This document shows positions 9,462-17,496 of a DNA stretch of 64,000 nt, piece by piece. Position 1 is the first letter of the stretch. Each line of letters opens with the position of its first letter. The position numbers and the translations under genes were made by a program. The notes beneath the pieces are model-generated. The model worked only from the letters and a program-made list of their open reading frames with translations. It was not told where the DNA came from and did no database searches. Origin of the DNA: Proteobacteria bacterium SG_bin6 (lineage in GTDB: Bacteria; Pseudomonadota; Alphaproteobacteria; Sphingomonadales; Sphingomonadaceae); the NCBI GenBank assembly GCA_002083435.1, contig LWDJ01000027.1, forward strand, positions 34,633 to 98,632. The letters are read 5' to 3'.

Positions 9462-10100
9462 CTATTTTGGGCGTGCCTGTTTGCCGATCACCTCGGCGAA
9501 CCTCTTCAGATCTTCCAAATAAGCGGCTTCCAGCTCGGCGATCGCCGCCGCCAGATTGCCCCCGGGTTTTAGCGGCAAGAGCTTGATCGTGGCCTTGCCC
9601 CAATTGGCGAAGCGATATTCCGGCGCCGGTGCCGGCCCGAAGCGGCGATAGCGGAACAAGGTCAGCAGCACGGTGCCTGAAACCGCGTCTTGCCGGAAGA
9701 CGATGTCATCAACGACCAACTCGCCATAACAGGCGGCGTTACTATTGCTGAGCCGACCCGGCGTGGTACGGATGACCCGGCTTTCGAGCGGGTCGGCGTG
9801 GACGATCAGCCGGTCGTCGGGCCGCCCCAGCAGCGCCTGGGGCCGTGCCGCTTCGAGCAAGGCCGCTTGTCGTGCCGAATTCAGCGGATCTTGTGGCAGC
9901 GGCGGATAACCGCTGCGGCTCTTCAACGCGCCATCCACTGTACCGCCATGAAAGACGCCGTTATAGACAGCCTTGAGCTTGTCGCCCGGCCACACGTGCA
10001 ATTCGCAGTCGCCGGGCACCGATTGGCCGGCACCCGCCGCGTGCGCGCCGGTAGCCATCGCCGCGCAGCACAGCGCGAGCAGTTGTTTGATCATCTTCAT
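9462..10100 (-). CDS. Secreted protein of unknown function, CELHxWP family (copy 2)
   Basis: Protein of 212 residues with a signal peptide (MKMIKQLLALCCAAMATGAHA). ATG 10100 is preferred because GGGGG lies 8 nt upstream; an in-frame ATG at 10115 would overlap that site. It mirrors its neighbour: CELHVWPGDKLKAV, TVDGALKSR, ACYGELVVDDIVF, LTLFRYRRFG and WGKATIKLLPLK. The gap between the two genes is only 45 nt, so they are probably one transcript. Function unknown; periplasmic or outer-surface location follows from the signal peptide only. Confidence 0.75.
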   Translation of the reverse strand: MKMIKQLLALCCAAMATGAHAAGAGQSVPGDCELHVWPGDKLKAVYNGVFHGGTVDGALKSRSGYPPLPQDPLNSARQAALLEAARPQALLGRPDDRLIVHADPLESRVIRTTPGRLSNSNAACYGELVVDDIVFRQDAVSGTVLLTLFRYRRFGPAPAPEYRFANWGKATIKLLPLKPGGNLAAAIAELEAAYLEDLKRFAEVIGKQARPK

Positions 10101-10169
10101 CAAGCCCACCCCCATTCTTCTTGGTTTTTAGGGCGCCGTTGCGGATTCGCAATGCAAATTGATGTAGTT

Positions 10170-10481
10170 TTACTGGTTCTTCAACCGGCTGCCAGTCTCG
10201 CCGAAGCCATCCTCCCACCCCGACGCGGTGAAGGTTTCGGGTTCCAGCCCGCCCTCGCCGCGCGCCACCAGGTCGCGTCGGCTCTCGGCCATTTGCCGGA
10301 TATCCGGCCGTGGATCGGCACGGTATGCGGGAAGCGGAGGGGTGGCGGGGATGGGTGGCGCGGGCTGGTCGCGGTCGCCGCCGAGCGGGTCGATCTCTCG
10401 GCCCGGGCCATCGGACTGCCTGGGAACGATGGGCTGCGGATCATCAATTTCGTCAAATTCGGGGGGCGGGGTGCTGGCGAT
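10170..10481 (-). CDS. Acidic proline-rich protein, apparent ATC start or broken gene
   Basis: An open minus-strand frame reads as a plausible protein (IASTPPPEFDEIDDPQPIVP early, then REIDPLGGDRDQP, then EPETFTASGWEDGFGETGS, ending RLKNQ and TAA). Third codon positions are GC-rich as in neighbouring genes. The frame stays open upstream to a TAG at 10542-10544 but holds no ATG, GTG or TTG before an ATG about 63 codons in. An AAGGA at 10489-10493 lies 7 nt before an ATC at 10479-10481, the best-placed initiation site. Alternatives are a lost start codon, a frameshift or a sequencing error. No family recognised. Confidence 0.45.
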   Translation of the reverse strand: MASTPPPEFDEIDDPQPIVPRQSDGPGREIDPLGGDRDQPAPPIPATPPLPAYRADPRPDIRQMAESRRDLVARGEGGLEPETFTASGWEDGFGETGSRLKNQ

Positions 10482-10538
10482 GAGGGTATCCTTGCCGTGA
10501 ACCCGTCTGCAACGCCTCGCCGCAACGCGCGGTTGCGC

Positions 10539-10566
10539 TTGCTAGCTACGCTTTGGCTGTTATACG
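10539..10566 (+). promoter_or_regulatory. Candidate promoter of tRNA-Leu
   Basis: TTGCTA at 10539-10544 (4 of 6 to the -35 consensus), a 16-nt spacer and TATACG at 10561-10566 (4 of 6 to the -10 consensus). The tRNA begins about 22 nt further on. Position and spacing fit a sigma-70-type promoter that may also feed tig. Confidence 0.4.
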
Positions 10567-10588
10567 AGCCTGCCGACCGGCGGTGCTC

Positions 10589-10673
10589 GCGGGCGTGGCG
10601 GAACTGGTAGACGCGCCGGATTTAGGTTCCGGTATCGCAAGATGTGGGGGTTCGAGTCCCTTCGCCCGCACCA
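10589..10673 (+). tRNA. tRNA-Leu (anticodon UAG)
   Basis: The 85-nt cloverleaf folds completely: acceptor GCGGGCG pairs with CGCCCGC, the discriminator is A and CCA is encoded. The anticodon stem is CCGGA/TCCGG with loop TTTAGGT, giving anticodon TAG (reads CUA/CUN leucine codons). A long variable arm (class II tRNA) and a GGTTCGAGTCC T-arm are present. tig starts 68 bp downstream. Confidence 0.97.
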
Positions 10674-10741
10674 GCCGCCGCCTCAGGGCGAGCGCTGGAC
10701 CGACCATTTTTTCCGAACAGCGAAAGCACGAAAGCGACCCA

Positions 10742-12337
10742 ATGCAGATTGTCGAGACGTTGAACGAAGGGCTGAAGCGCGCCTACACGCTGAAGATCAC
10801 CGCCCAGGATATCGAAGCCCGCGTCGCCGCCGAGATCAAGCGCGTCGCGCCGCAAATCCGGATGCCGGGCTTCCGCCCCGGGAAGGTTCCCGCCAATCTC
10901 GTCCGCAAGATGCACGGGCCGGCGCTGGCGCAGGACGCGCTGTCGTCCAGCGTGCAAGACGGCGTCCAGAAGCTGATCGCCGACCATGCGCTGCGCCCGG
11001 CGATGCAGCCCCAGGTCGCGCTCGACCCCGCTTACGCGCCCGGCGGCGATGCCGATGTCACGGTCGAGCTGGAGGTGCTGCCGGACGTTCCCGCCCCGCG
11101 GATCGAAGGGTTGAAGCTCGAGCGGCTGACGGTTCCCGTCGCCGATGAGGCGGTAAACGAACAACTTCAGCGCTTCGCCGAGCAGCAGAAGCGCTTCGAT
11201 GACGCGCCGGAGGGCCACGCAGCCACGGCCGGCGACCTGGTCGTCATGGATTTTGTCGGCAAGGTGGGCGGCGTTACGTTCGACGGCGGGACCGGCACCG
11301 ACATGAGCATCGAAATCGGCTCGGGCCGGTTGATTCCGGGCTTCGAGGATCAACTGATCGGCGCGGTGAAGGGCGAGGAGCGCCAGATCAACGTGACCTT
11401 CCCGGCCGATTACGGCGTCGACACGCTGAGCGGCAAGGATGCGACCTTCGACCTCACCATCAAGGACGTTCGCGTTGCGCGCGAGACGGTGATCGACGAG
11501 GAACTCGCGACCTCGCTCGGGCTGGAAAGCCTGGAGCAGCTGCGCGGGCTGCTGAAGGGGCAGATCGAGCAGGAACTGAACGGCCTCACCCGCACCTACA
11601 TGAAGCGCAAGCTGCTCGACCAGCTGGCCGAGGGGCATGACTTCCCGGTCCCGCCGTCGATGGTCGATGCCGAGTTTGAGCAGATCTGGGCGCAACTGGA
11701 GCATGAGGCGACCCACGAGGCCGATCCCGCCGCCGCCAAGGCCGAGATGGAGAAGGAGCGCGACGATTATCGCCGCATTGCCGAGCGCCGCGTGCGCCTG
11801 GGGCTGCTGCTCTCCGAGATTGGCCAGGCAAATGGCGTCGAGGTGACCCAGGCCGAGATGAATCGCCTGATCGCGCAGGCCGCACAGCAATATGGCCCCG
11901 AAGATCGCCAGCGCTTCATCCAGTATATCCAGCAGGAGCCTATGGCCGCCGCCCAGCTCCGGGCGCCGCTCTATGAGGATAAGGTCGTCGACTGGCTGTT
12001 CGAGCGCGCCGAAATCAGCGAGCGCGAAGTGACCCGCGCCGAGCTGGAAGCCGCGATCGAGAGCGAGGACGGCTTCGCGACCGGCACCCACATCCACAAT
12101 CACGATCACGATCACGATCATCATGACCATGCCGGGCATGATCACGGCCATGATCACCAGCACGACGTGGCGGCCGCTGAAACGGCCGAGCCGGCAGCGG
12201 CGGCCGAAGCGCCCGCTAAGCCCAAGCGCACCACCAAGAAGCGGGCCGAGCCCGCCGAGCCGGCAGCCGAGGGCGCCGAGCAGCCGAAGAAGCCGCGCAA
12301 GAAGAAGGCCGACGCCGGTGAGGCTGGGCAGGGCTGA
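10742..12337 (+). CDS. tig: Trigger factor with long His-rich and Lys/Ala/Pro-rich tail
   Basis: Ribosome-bound chaperone and peptidyl-prolyl isomerase that meets nascent chains. The N-terminal ribosome-docking loop is recognisable (RMPGFRPGKVPANLV, about residues 40-54), followed by the FKBP-like PPIase domain (GDLVVMDFVGKV, GSGRLIPGFEDQLIG) and the helical C-domain. At 531 residues it is about 100 longer than the E. coli protein. The extra tail has 13 His and 7 Asp within residues 450-475, then an Ala/Glu/Pro segment and a Lys-rich end. The His run suggests metal binding, which is inference. The start is the ATG before QIVETLNEG; its ribosome-binding site is weak. Confidence 0.95.
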   Translation: MQIVETLNEGLKRAYTLKITAQDIEARVAAEIKRVAPQIRMPGFRPGKVPANLVRKMHGPALAQDALSSSVQDGVQKLIADHALRPAMQPQVALDPAYAPGGDADVTVELEVLPDVPAPRIEGLKLERLTVPVADEAVNEQLQRFAEQQKRFDDAPEGHAATAGDLVVMDFVGKVGGVTFDGGTGTDMSIEIGSGRLIPGFEDQLIGAVKGEERQINVTFPADYGVDTLSGKDATFDLTIKDVRVARETVIDEELATSLGLESLEQLRGLLKGQIEQELNGLTRTYMKRKLLDQLAEGHDFPVPPSMVDAEFEQIWAQLEHEATHEADPAAAKAEMEKERDDYRRIAERRVRLGLLLSEIGQANGVEVTQAEMNRLIAQAAQQYGPEDRQRFIQYIQQEPMAAAQLRAPLYEDKVVDWLFERAEISEREVTRAELEAAIESEDGFATGTHIHNHDHDHDHHDHAGHDHGHDHQHDVAAAETAEPAAAAEAPAKPKRTTKKRAEPAEPAAEGAEQPKKPRKKKADAGEAGQG

Positions 12338-12369
12338 ACGAGCATGATGGCACGGCGCCGGGCGACGCG

Positions 12370-13308
12370 ATGACGCCACGCATCGCCGTTCTTCTTCCTT
12401 GTTTCAACGAAGAGGCCGCGATCGCGCAGACGGTCGCGGCCTTTCGCGCGGCGCTGCCCGGCGCGGCCATTTACGTGTACGACAATAACTCACGTGACCG
12501 TACCGCCGAGGTGGCACGCGCGGCGGGGGCGATCGTCCGCGCCGAGCGACTGCAGGGCAAGGGGCATGTCGTCCGCCGGATGTTCGCGGATGTCGATGCC
12601 GACATTTACGTGATGGCAGATGGTGACGCGACCTATGACGCAGCATGTGCTCCGGCGATGGTCGCCCGCCTCGTGGATGAACAGCTCGACATGGTGGTTG
12701 GGGCGCGGGTGATGCAGGTTGCTGTGGCCTATCGCCGGGGTCACCGCTTTGGCAACCGGCTGCTGACAGGGATGCTGGCGCGACTATTTGGACGCAGTTT
12801 TACTGACATTCTTTCGGGCTATCGCGTGTTCTCGCGGCGGTTTGTGAAGAGTTTTCCGGTCTTGTCAGCGGGTTTTGAGATAGAGACCGAGATTAGCGTC
12901 CATGCGCTCGAATTGAAGATGCCGGTTGCCGAGGTTGAAACCCCTTATTTCGCGCGGCCTGAAGGGTCGGCGTCCAAGCTGGCCACCTATCGGGACGGAT
13001 GGCGGATCCTGCGGACCATATTGCGGCTTTATCGGATTGAGCGCCCACGCCTCTATTTTGGCACCGTCGCCGGCGTGATGGCGGGAACGGGGCTCCTCCT
13101 GTCGATCGACTTATGGATCACTTTCATGCACACCGGATTGGTGCCGCGCTTGCCGACCGCAGTGCTGGTGACTGGCCTTATGATCCTCGCCGCGCTCAGC
13201 TTCTTTGCTGGGCTTATCCTTGACACGGTGGTGCGTGGGCGGCGGGAGGTGCGTCGGCTAGCTTATCTTGCCTTGCCCGCGCCAGGGAATAGCCTGACGG
13301 GCGTGTAA
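12370..13308 (+). CDS. Family 2 glycosyltransferase with C-terminal membrane helices
   Basis: GT-A fold transferase of 312 residues resembling dolichol- or polyprenyl-phosphate sugar synthases. Early motifs are LLPCFNEE (residues 8-15) and DNNSRDRT, and the metal-binding DGD is at 84-86 in MADGDATYD. An SGYRVFSRRF block and a GFEIETEIS acceptor-loop motif follow. Two hydrophobic helices (about residues 227-252 and 262-290) anchor it in the inner membrane. It probably moves a nucleotide sugar onto a lipid carrier for envelope glycans; donor and acceptor cannot be told. clpP-clpX, common after tig elsewhere, is not here. Confidence 0.8.
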   Translation: MTPRIAVLLPCFNEEAAIAQTVAAFRAALPGAAIYVYDNNSRDRTAEVARAAGAIVRAERLQGKGHVVRRMFADVDADIYVMADGDATYDAACAPAMVARLVDEQLDMVVGARVMQVAVAYRRGHRFGNRLLTGMLARLFGRSFTDILSGYRVFSRRFVKSFPVLSAGFEIETEISVHALELKMPVAEVETPYFARPEGSASKLATYRDGWRILRTILRLYRIERPRLYFGTVAGVMAGTGLLLSIDLWITFMHTGLVPRLPTAVLVTGLMILAALSFFAGLILDTVVRGRREVRRLAYLALPAPGNSLTGV

Positions 13309-13310
13309 AA

Positions 13311-13334
13311 GGGGGCGGCGCTCCTGGCCGCCCC
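13311..13334. terminator. Bidirectional intrinsic terminator
   Basis: 8-bp stem GGGGCGGC/GCCGCCCC (13312-13319 and 13327-13334) with a 7-nt loop, between the convergent glycosyltransferase and lipoprotein genes. Read on the minus strand the stem is followed by CCTTTTACA, a good T-tract; on the plus strand by AGCATTTTC. Confidence 0.7.
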
Positions 13335-13341
13335 AGCATTT

Positions 13342-13623
13342 TCAGCGCCGCGCGCGATCGTCGACATTGTCCGCCTTCGCGTCGGCTTCAGCGCGGACAT
13401 TGTCCGCGGCTTCTTCGGATGCGTCCGCCTGGTTTTCCATCATCTCGCTTGCCTGGGTGTTGGTCGTGTTGTCGGCCATCGCCTCCAGCTGGTCACCCTG
13501 ATTTTCAAGCGCATCGGCCGCGGCCGCGCCATTATTCTCGATCGCCTGGGCTTGCGGGCTCTGCTGGCACGCGGCCAGCGCGCCCAGTGGCAGCGCCGCC
13601 GCGATCAGGATCAACTTCTTCAT
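13342..13623 (-). CDS. Small acidic lipoprotein of unknown function
   Basis: Protein of 93 residues with a lipoprotein signal peptide ending in the lipobox LAAC (Cys19), so it should be lipidated and held in the envelope. The mature chain is Ala/Asn/Asp/Glu-rich with repeated short segments (ENNGAAA, ENQGDQLEAMADN, ENQADASEEAADN) that predict a helical or coiled-coil rod. No enzymatic motif. Its transcription runs into the terminator at 13311-13334. Confidence 0.75.
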   Translation of the reverse strand: MKKLILIAAALPLGALAACQQSPQAQAIENNGAAAADALENQGDQLEAMADNTTNTQASEMMENQADASEEAADNVRAEADAKADNVDDRARR

Positions 13624-13699
13624 GCCTCACTCCTTCCGGTGGTCCCGGCCCTCCTGCCGGATCGAAGCGAACGAACGGGCGGGGCGCCGCGCGGTTCCG

Positions 13700-15055
13700 T
13701 TACCGGCCCTTGGGGGTGACCGGCCCCAGTTCCTCGGGCGCGTTGGCGGCGAGCGCGAGCAGCGCGGTCCAGGCGGCGACGTTCTGACGCAGCTGTTCGG
13801 GATCGATCCGCTCAAGCGTGTCCTCGGGCGTGTGGTGATAATCGAAATAGCGCGTGCCATCCTGATTGAGATCGACCACGGCGACGCCCGCCGTCACCTC
13901 GGGCTCGATGTCGCTGCCACCGCCCGCCAGATCGGTGCCGCGGACGATGCCGAGCGGGGCGAGCGCGGCGGCGAGCCGGTCACCGAGCGGCTTGGCGCTC
14001 GTCGGCAGGTTCATCTGCACGCGCCACACCCGGTCCGCGCCGAAATCGCTTTCGGCGGTGAGCGCGTGGCGTTCCTTGCCGTGCGCCGCGAAATAGGCAT
14101 CGCCGCCCTGGCCGCCGACTTCCTCCGCGCCCCACCAGACAACGCGGATCGTTCGCCGGGGCGCCGGCCCGTCGAGCAGACGCTTGGCGGCCGCCGCGGT
14201 GATGGCCGCCCCCGCGCCATCATCGATCGCGCCAGTGCCCAAATCCCAGCTGTCGAGATGCCCGCCGATCAGCACGATCCCGGCATCTGGGTCGGTCCCG
14301 GGCACCTCGGCGATCACGTTGCCCGACTGCCGCATCCCGACCTGTCGCGGCGTGAGGGTAAGATGGAGCATGACCTGTCCCTGCGCTGCCATCCGCTCCA
14401 AATTGTTCGCATCCGACACTGACAGCGCGGCGGCGGGGATGGGGGTGACGCCTTTCTCGAAATTGGTCGTGCCGGTGTGCGGCCCGCGGCCCGCATCGGT
14501 GCCGATCGACTTGATCACGATCGCGAGCGCGCCCTTCTTCGCGGCGATATTGGGGCCGACGAAGCGCGCGGCGCCGAAAGTGCGATAGCCCGAGCCGTCC
14601 TGCGTGCGGCGCATCCCGTTGGAGACGAACGCGATCTTGCCCTTAAGACTCCCCTCAGGCGCAGCGACAAGGTCGGCAAAGCTTTTGAAGAACACGATCG
14701 GCGCGGTGATGCCAGCGGCGGGTGTCGCCCCCGATTGACCCAGCGCCGTCAGCCGCAGTTTCTGCGGGAAGGGGCTGACGACCTCCGCCGTCTCCACGCC
14801 GCGTTCCCACACGGGCATCTGATAGGTTTCGATATGGACATTCTTGAAGCCCAGCGCCGTCAGCCGCTTCACCGCCCAGTCGCGCGCGCGCGCCTCGGCT
14901 TCGGAGCCGGCGGGGCGGGGGCCGACTTCGGTCGTCAGCCCCTCGACCAGGCCGTAGGCAATATCGTCCTTCAGCGCCGCGTCGCGCAGCGCGGCGACGT
15001 CTTGCGCCAACGCGGGGGCAGGGAGAGCGAGGGCGAGCAGCAGGGCTAGGCGCAA
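13700..15055 (-). CDS. M28-family zinc metallopeptidase, secreted
   Basis: Secreted di-zinc aminopeptidase or carboxypeptidase-like enzyme of 451 residues. The metal and catalytic residues expected for M28 are visible: GGHLDSWD (His and Asp), AIDDGAGA (Asp), WGAEEVG (Glu-Glu) and YFDYHHTPED (His). A protease-associated insert precedes the catalytic domain. TTG 15055 is the likely start: it is immediately followed by the signal peptide core RLALLLALALPAPALA and has AAGGAG about 9 nt upstream, inside the end of the PIN-domain gene. An ATG at 15073 would swallow that site. Probably translationally coupled to the toxin-like gene. Confidence 0.85.
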   Translation of the reverse strand: MRLALLLALALPAPALAQDVAALRDAALKDDIAYGLVEGLTTEVGPRPAGSEAEARARDWAVKRLTALGFKNVHIETYQMPVWERGVETAEVVSPFPQKLRLTALGQSGATPAAGITAPIVFFKSFADLVAAPEGSLKGKIAFVSNGMRRTQDGSGYRTFGAARFVGPNIAAKKGALAIVIKSIGTDAGRGPHTGTTNFEKGVTPIPAAALSVSDANNLERMAAQGQVMLHLTLTPRQVGMRQSGNVIAEVPGTDPDAGIVLIGGHLDSWDLGTGAIDDGAGAAITAAAAKRLLDGPAPRRTIRVVWWGAEEVGGQGGDAYFAAHGKERHALTAESDFGADRVWRVQMNLPTSAKPLGDRLAAALAPLGIVRGTDLAGGGSDIEPEVTAGVAVVDLNQDGTRYFDYHHTPEDTLERIDPEQLRQNVAAWTALLALAANAPEELGPVTPKGR

Positions 15056-15059
15056 GGGA

Positions 15060-15494
15060 TCAGGCTCCTTCATCGAACGGGGTGCGGGTGGCGACGCCAA
15101 GCGCGCGGGCGGCGGCGTGCTGGCGGCGATCGGCGGTGATCAGCTCGAAACCGAGCCGAGCCGTGATGGCGATGTGCAAAGCATCGGGCAGCCTGAGGCC
15201 AAGCTCGAAATGGTGTAGATATCGCGTGGCGTGAGCGATGTCCTGCGACTCCAGCGGAACGCGCCGCCAGCGCGCGAGCAATTCACCTAGCCCTTGAATC
15301 GAAAGCGCGCCCTCGGCGACGGTCAGCAGCTTTTGCCGGACACGCAGCCCGATGCCTGACACGCCCTCGCCGAACCCAAGATCGCTATAGGCGGGCAACT
15401 CGTCGAGGCTCGCTAGCAAGGCGAGCGTCTCTTGGGCGCCGGTGTCGAGCAGCACGAGCGTTAGGATGACACTGGTGTCGACGTAAACCGTCAC
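15060..15494 (-). CDS. vapC: PIN-domain ribonuclease, VapC-type toxin
   Basis: PIN-domain protein of 144 residues. The acidic quartet expected for a Mg-dependent ribonuclease is present: Asp6 (VYVDTSV), Glu43 (GFGEGVS), Asp104 (RLPDALH) and Asp122 (ITADRR). VapC toxins cut specific tRNAs or rRNA. The ATG overlaps the TGA of the small upstream antitoxin gene by 4 nt, the usual arrangement of a vapBC module. Target RNA cannot be inferred. Confidence 0.8.
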   Translation of the reverse strand: MTVYVDTSVILTLVLLDTGAQETLALLASLDELPAYSDLGFGEGVSGIGLRVRQKLLTVAEGALSIQGLGELLARWRRVPLESQDIAHATRYLHHFELGLRLPDALHIAITARLGFELITADRRQHAAARALGVATRTPFDEGA

Positions 15495-15721
15495 CAGCGC
15501 GGGTCGTCACGAACGTCGCGGATGAAGTCGCTCGCGGTCCCCGGCAGTTTGGGCAGCCGGGACCTGAGCGCCACGATGGCATCGATATCGACCGGCCTGG
15601 CGCGCGGCTTCACGTCCGCAATTGCCACCCCGTCACGCACGACGACGACTTCGTCGCCGCGCTCGATCGCCGCGACCCAGGCATCGCTCAGCGCATCGGC
15701 GGGAATTTCATGCCGTTCCAT
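15491..15721 (-). CDS. vapB: Antitoxin of the Phd/YefM or VapB type
   Basis: Protein of 76 residues just ahead of the PIN toxin and overlapping it by 4 nt (ATGA). The N-terminal part (ERHEIPADALSDAWVAAIERGDEVVVVRDGV in several strands) resembles the DNA-binding half of Phd-like antitoxins; the charged C-terminus (SDFIRDVRDDPRW) would wrap the toxin. ATG 15721 is chosen over a TTG two codons earlier. Such antitoxins usually repress their own operon. Confidence 0.72.
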   Translation of the reverse strand: MERHEIPADALSDAWVAAIERGDEVVVVRDGVAIADVKPRARPVDIDAIVALRSRLPKLPGTASDFIRDVRDDPRW

Positions 15722-15816
15722 GCGCAAAGTGTAAGCCGCGCCTGCCGCGTTGCCAATAGCCGGCCCCGACGCTACACCGCCGCCAACTTCCCAAACCCCC
15801 TCCCGGAGAGACCCAC

Positions 15817-17496
15817 GTGGCCGCGCAATATGCCTTCGTGATGAAGGACATGACCAAAACCTTCCCCGGCGCGCAGAAGCCGGTGCTCGCCAACATCAAC
15901 CTGCAATTCTACCAGGGTGCGAAGATCGGCATCGTCGGCCCGAATGGCGCCGGCAAATCGACGCTGATGAAGATCATGGCCGGCATCGACACCGATTTTT
16001 CGGGTGAGGCTTGGCCAGGCGAGAACATCACCGTCGGCTATCTGGCACAGGAGCCCCAGCTCGACCCTAGCAAGAACGTGCTTGAAAACGTCAAGGACGG
16101 CGCGCGCGAAGTGGCCGACATGGTCGATCGCTTCAACGCTATCTCGGCCGAAATGGGCGATCCCAAGGACGACACCGATTTCGATGCGCTGATGGAGGAG
16201 ATGGGCGATCTCCAAGCCAAGATCGACGCGGTCGACGGCTGGACGCTCGACAATCAGCTCGAAATCGCGATGGAGGCGTTGCGCTGCCCACCCGGCGACT
16301 GGTCGGTCGAAAATCTCTCGGGCGGTGAGCGCCGCCGCGTCGCGCTCACCCGGCTGCTGATCCAGAAGCCTTCGATCCTGCTGCTTGACGAACCGACCAA
16401 CCATTTGGACGCCGAAAGCGTCGAATGGCTCGAAAATCATCTGAAGGAATATGCGGGGGCGGTGCTGATGATCACCCACGACCGCTATTTCCTCGACAAT
16501 GTTGTCGACTGGATTCTCGAGCTCGATCGCGGCAAATATTTCCCGTACGAGGGCAATTACTCCACCTATCTCGAAAAAAAGGCCAAGCGGCTGGAGCAGG
16601 AGGATCGCGAGGAATCGGGCCGACAAAAGGCGATCAAGGACGAGCTGGAGTGGATCCGGCAGGGCGCCAAGGGCCGCCAGACCAAGTCCAAGGCGCGTAT
16701 CGCCAAGTTCGAACAGCTTGTCGAGGCGCAGCAGAACCGCACGCCGGGCAAGGCGCAGATCGTCATCCAGGTGCCCGAACGCCTGGGTGGCAAGGTGATC
16801 GAGGTGACGGACATCTCGAAAAGTTATGGCGACAAATTGCTGTTCGAGGGGCTGAGCTTCACCCTGCCGCCGGGCGGCATCGTCGGCGTGATCGGGCCGA
16901 ACGGCGCGGGCAAATCGACACTGTTCAAGATCATCACCGGCCAGGAAACACCTGATAGCGGCTCGATCGACGTTGGGCCGACGGTGCGGCTCGGCTATGT
17001 CGATCAGAGCCGCGACGATCTGAACCCCAAGCATAATGTGTGGGAGGAGATTTCGGACGGGCTCGATTATGTGAAGGTCAACGGCCACGACATGTCGACG
17101 CGTGCCTATGTCGGCGCGTTCAACTTCAAGGGGCAGGACCAGCAGAAGAATGTGGGCAAGCTCTCGGGCGGTGAGCGCAACCGGGTGCATATGGCCAAGA
17201 TGCTGAAGCGCGGCGGCAACGTGCTGCTGCTCGACGAGCCGACCAACGATCTCGACGTCGAAACCTTGGGCGCGCTCGAAGAAGCGATCGAGAATTTCGC
17301 GGGCTGCGCGGTGGTGATCAGCCACGACCGTTTCTTCCTTGACCGTCTCGCGACGCATATCCTGGCGTTCGAGGGCAACAGCCATGTCGAATGGTTCGAA
17401 GGTAACTTCGCGGCGTATGAAGAAGATAAGCGGCGGCGCCTGGGCGACGCGGCGGATCGGCCGACGCGGTTGGCGTATAAGAAGCTGACGCGGTGA
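15817..17496 (+). CDS. ettA: Energy-dependent translational throttle protein EttA (ABC-F ATPase)
   Basis: Cytosolic ABC-F ATPase of 559 residues that binds the ribosomal E site and gates the first peptide bond according to ATP/ADP. Two ABC cassettes are complete: Walker A GPNGAGKST twice, signature LSGGERRRVAL and LSGGERNRV, and Walker B LLLDEPTNHLD and LLLDEPTNDLD. The long inter-domain linker with basic helices (about residues 245-310) contains the EttA arm. The start is GTG 15817 with GGAG 8 nt upstream. Its TGA overlaps the GTG of the next gene. Confidence 0.95.
   Translation: MAAQYAFVMKDMTKTFPGAQKPVLANINLQFYQGAKIGIVGPNGAGKSTLMKIMAGIDTDFSGEAWPGENITVGYLAQEPQLDPSKNVLENVKDGAREVADMVDRFNAISAEMGDPKDDTDFDALMEEMGDLQAKIDAVDGWTLDNQLEIAMEALRCPPGDWSVENLSGGERRRVALTRLLIQKPSILLLDEPTNHLDAESVEWLENHLKEYAGAVLMITHDRYFLDNVVDWILELDRGKYFPYEGNYSTYLEKKAKRLEQEDREESGRQKAIKDELEWIRQGAKGRQTKSKARIAKFEQLVEAQQNRTPGKAQIVIQVPERLGGKVIEVTDISKSYGDKLLFEGLSFTLPPGGIVGVIGPNGAGKSTLFKIITGQETPDSGSIDVGPTVRLGYVDQSRDDLNPKHNVWEEISDGLDYVKVNGHDMSTRAYVGAFNFKGQDQQKNVGKLSGGERNRVHMAKMLKRGGNVLLLDEPTNDLDVETLGALEEAIENFAGCAVVISHDRFFLDRLATHILAFEGNSHVEWFEGNFAAYEEDKRRRLGDAADRPTRLAYKKLTR

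Noticed and set aside
10181..10525. TTG-initiated minus-strand frame of 114 codons in the same place as the ATC-start candidate
   Set aside because: Its translation is Arg/Pro/Ser-rich and shadow-like, while the overlapping frame gives an acidic protein-like sequence with better third-base use.
9690..10610. A 306-codon plus-strand frame across the paralogue and small-frame region
   Set aside because: It overlaps the signal-peptide-bearing gene on the minus strand and extends into the tRNA; no ribosome-binding site or domain.
12089..12166. CAT/GAT-like short tandem repeat, considered as a microsatellite
   Set aside because: It stays in frame in tig and encodes a varied His/Asp run using both His codons, so it is best explained as coding.
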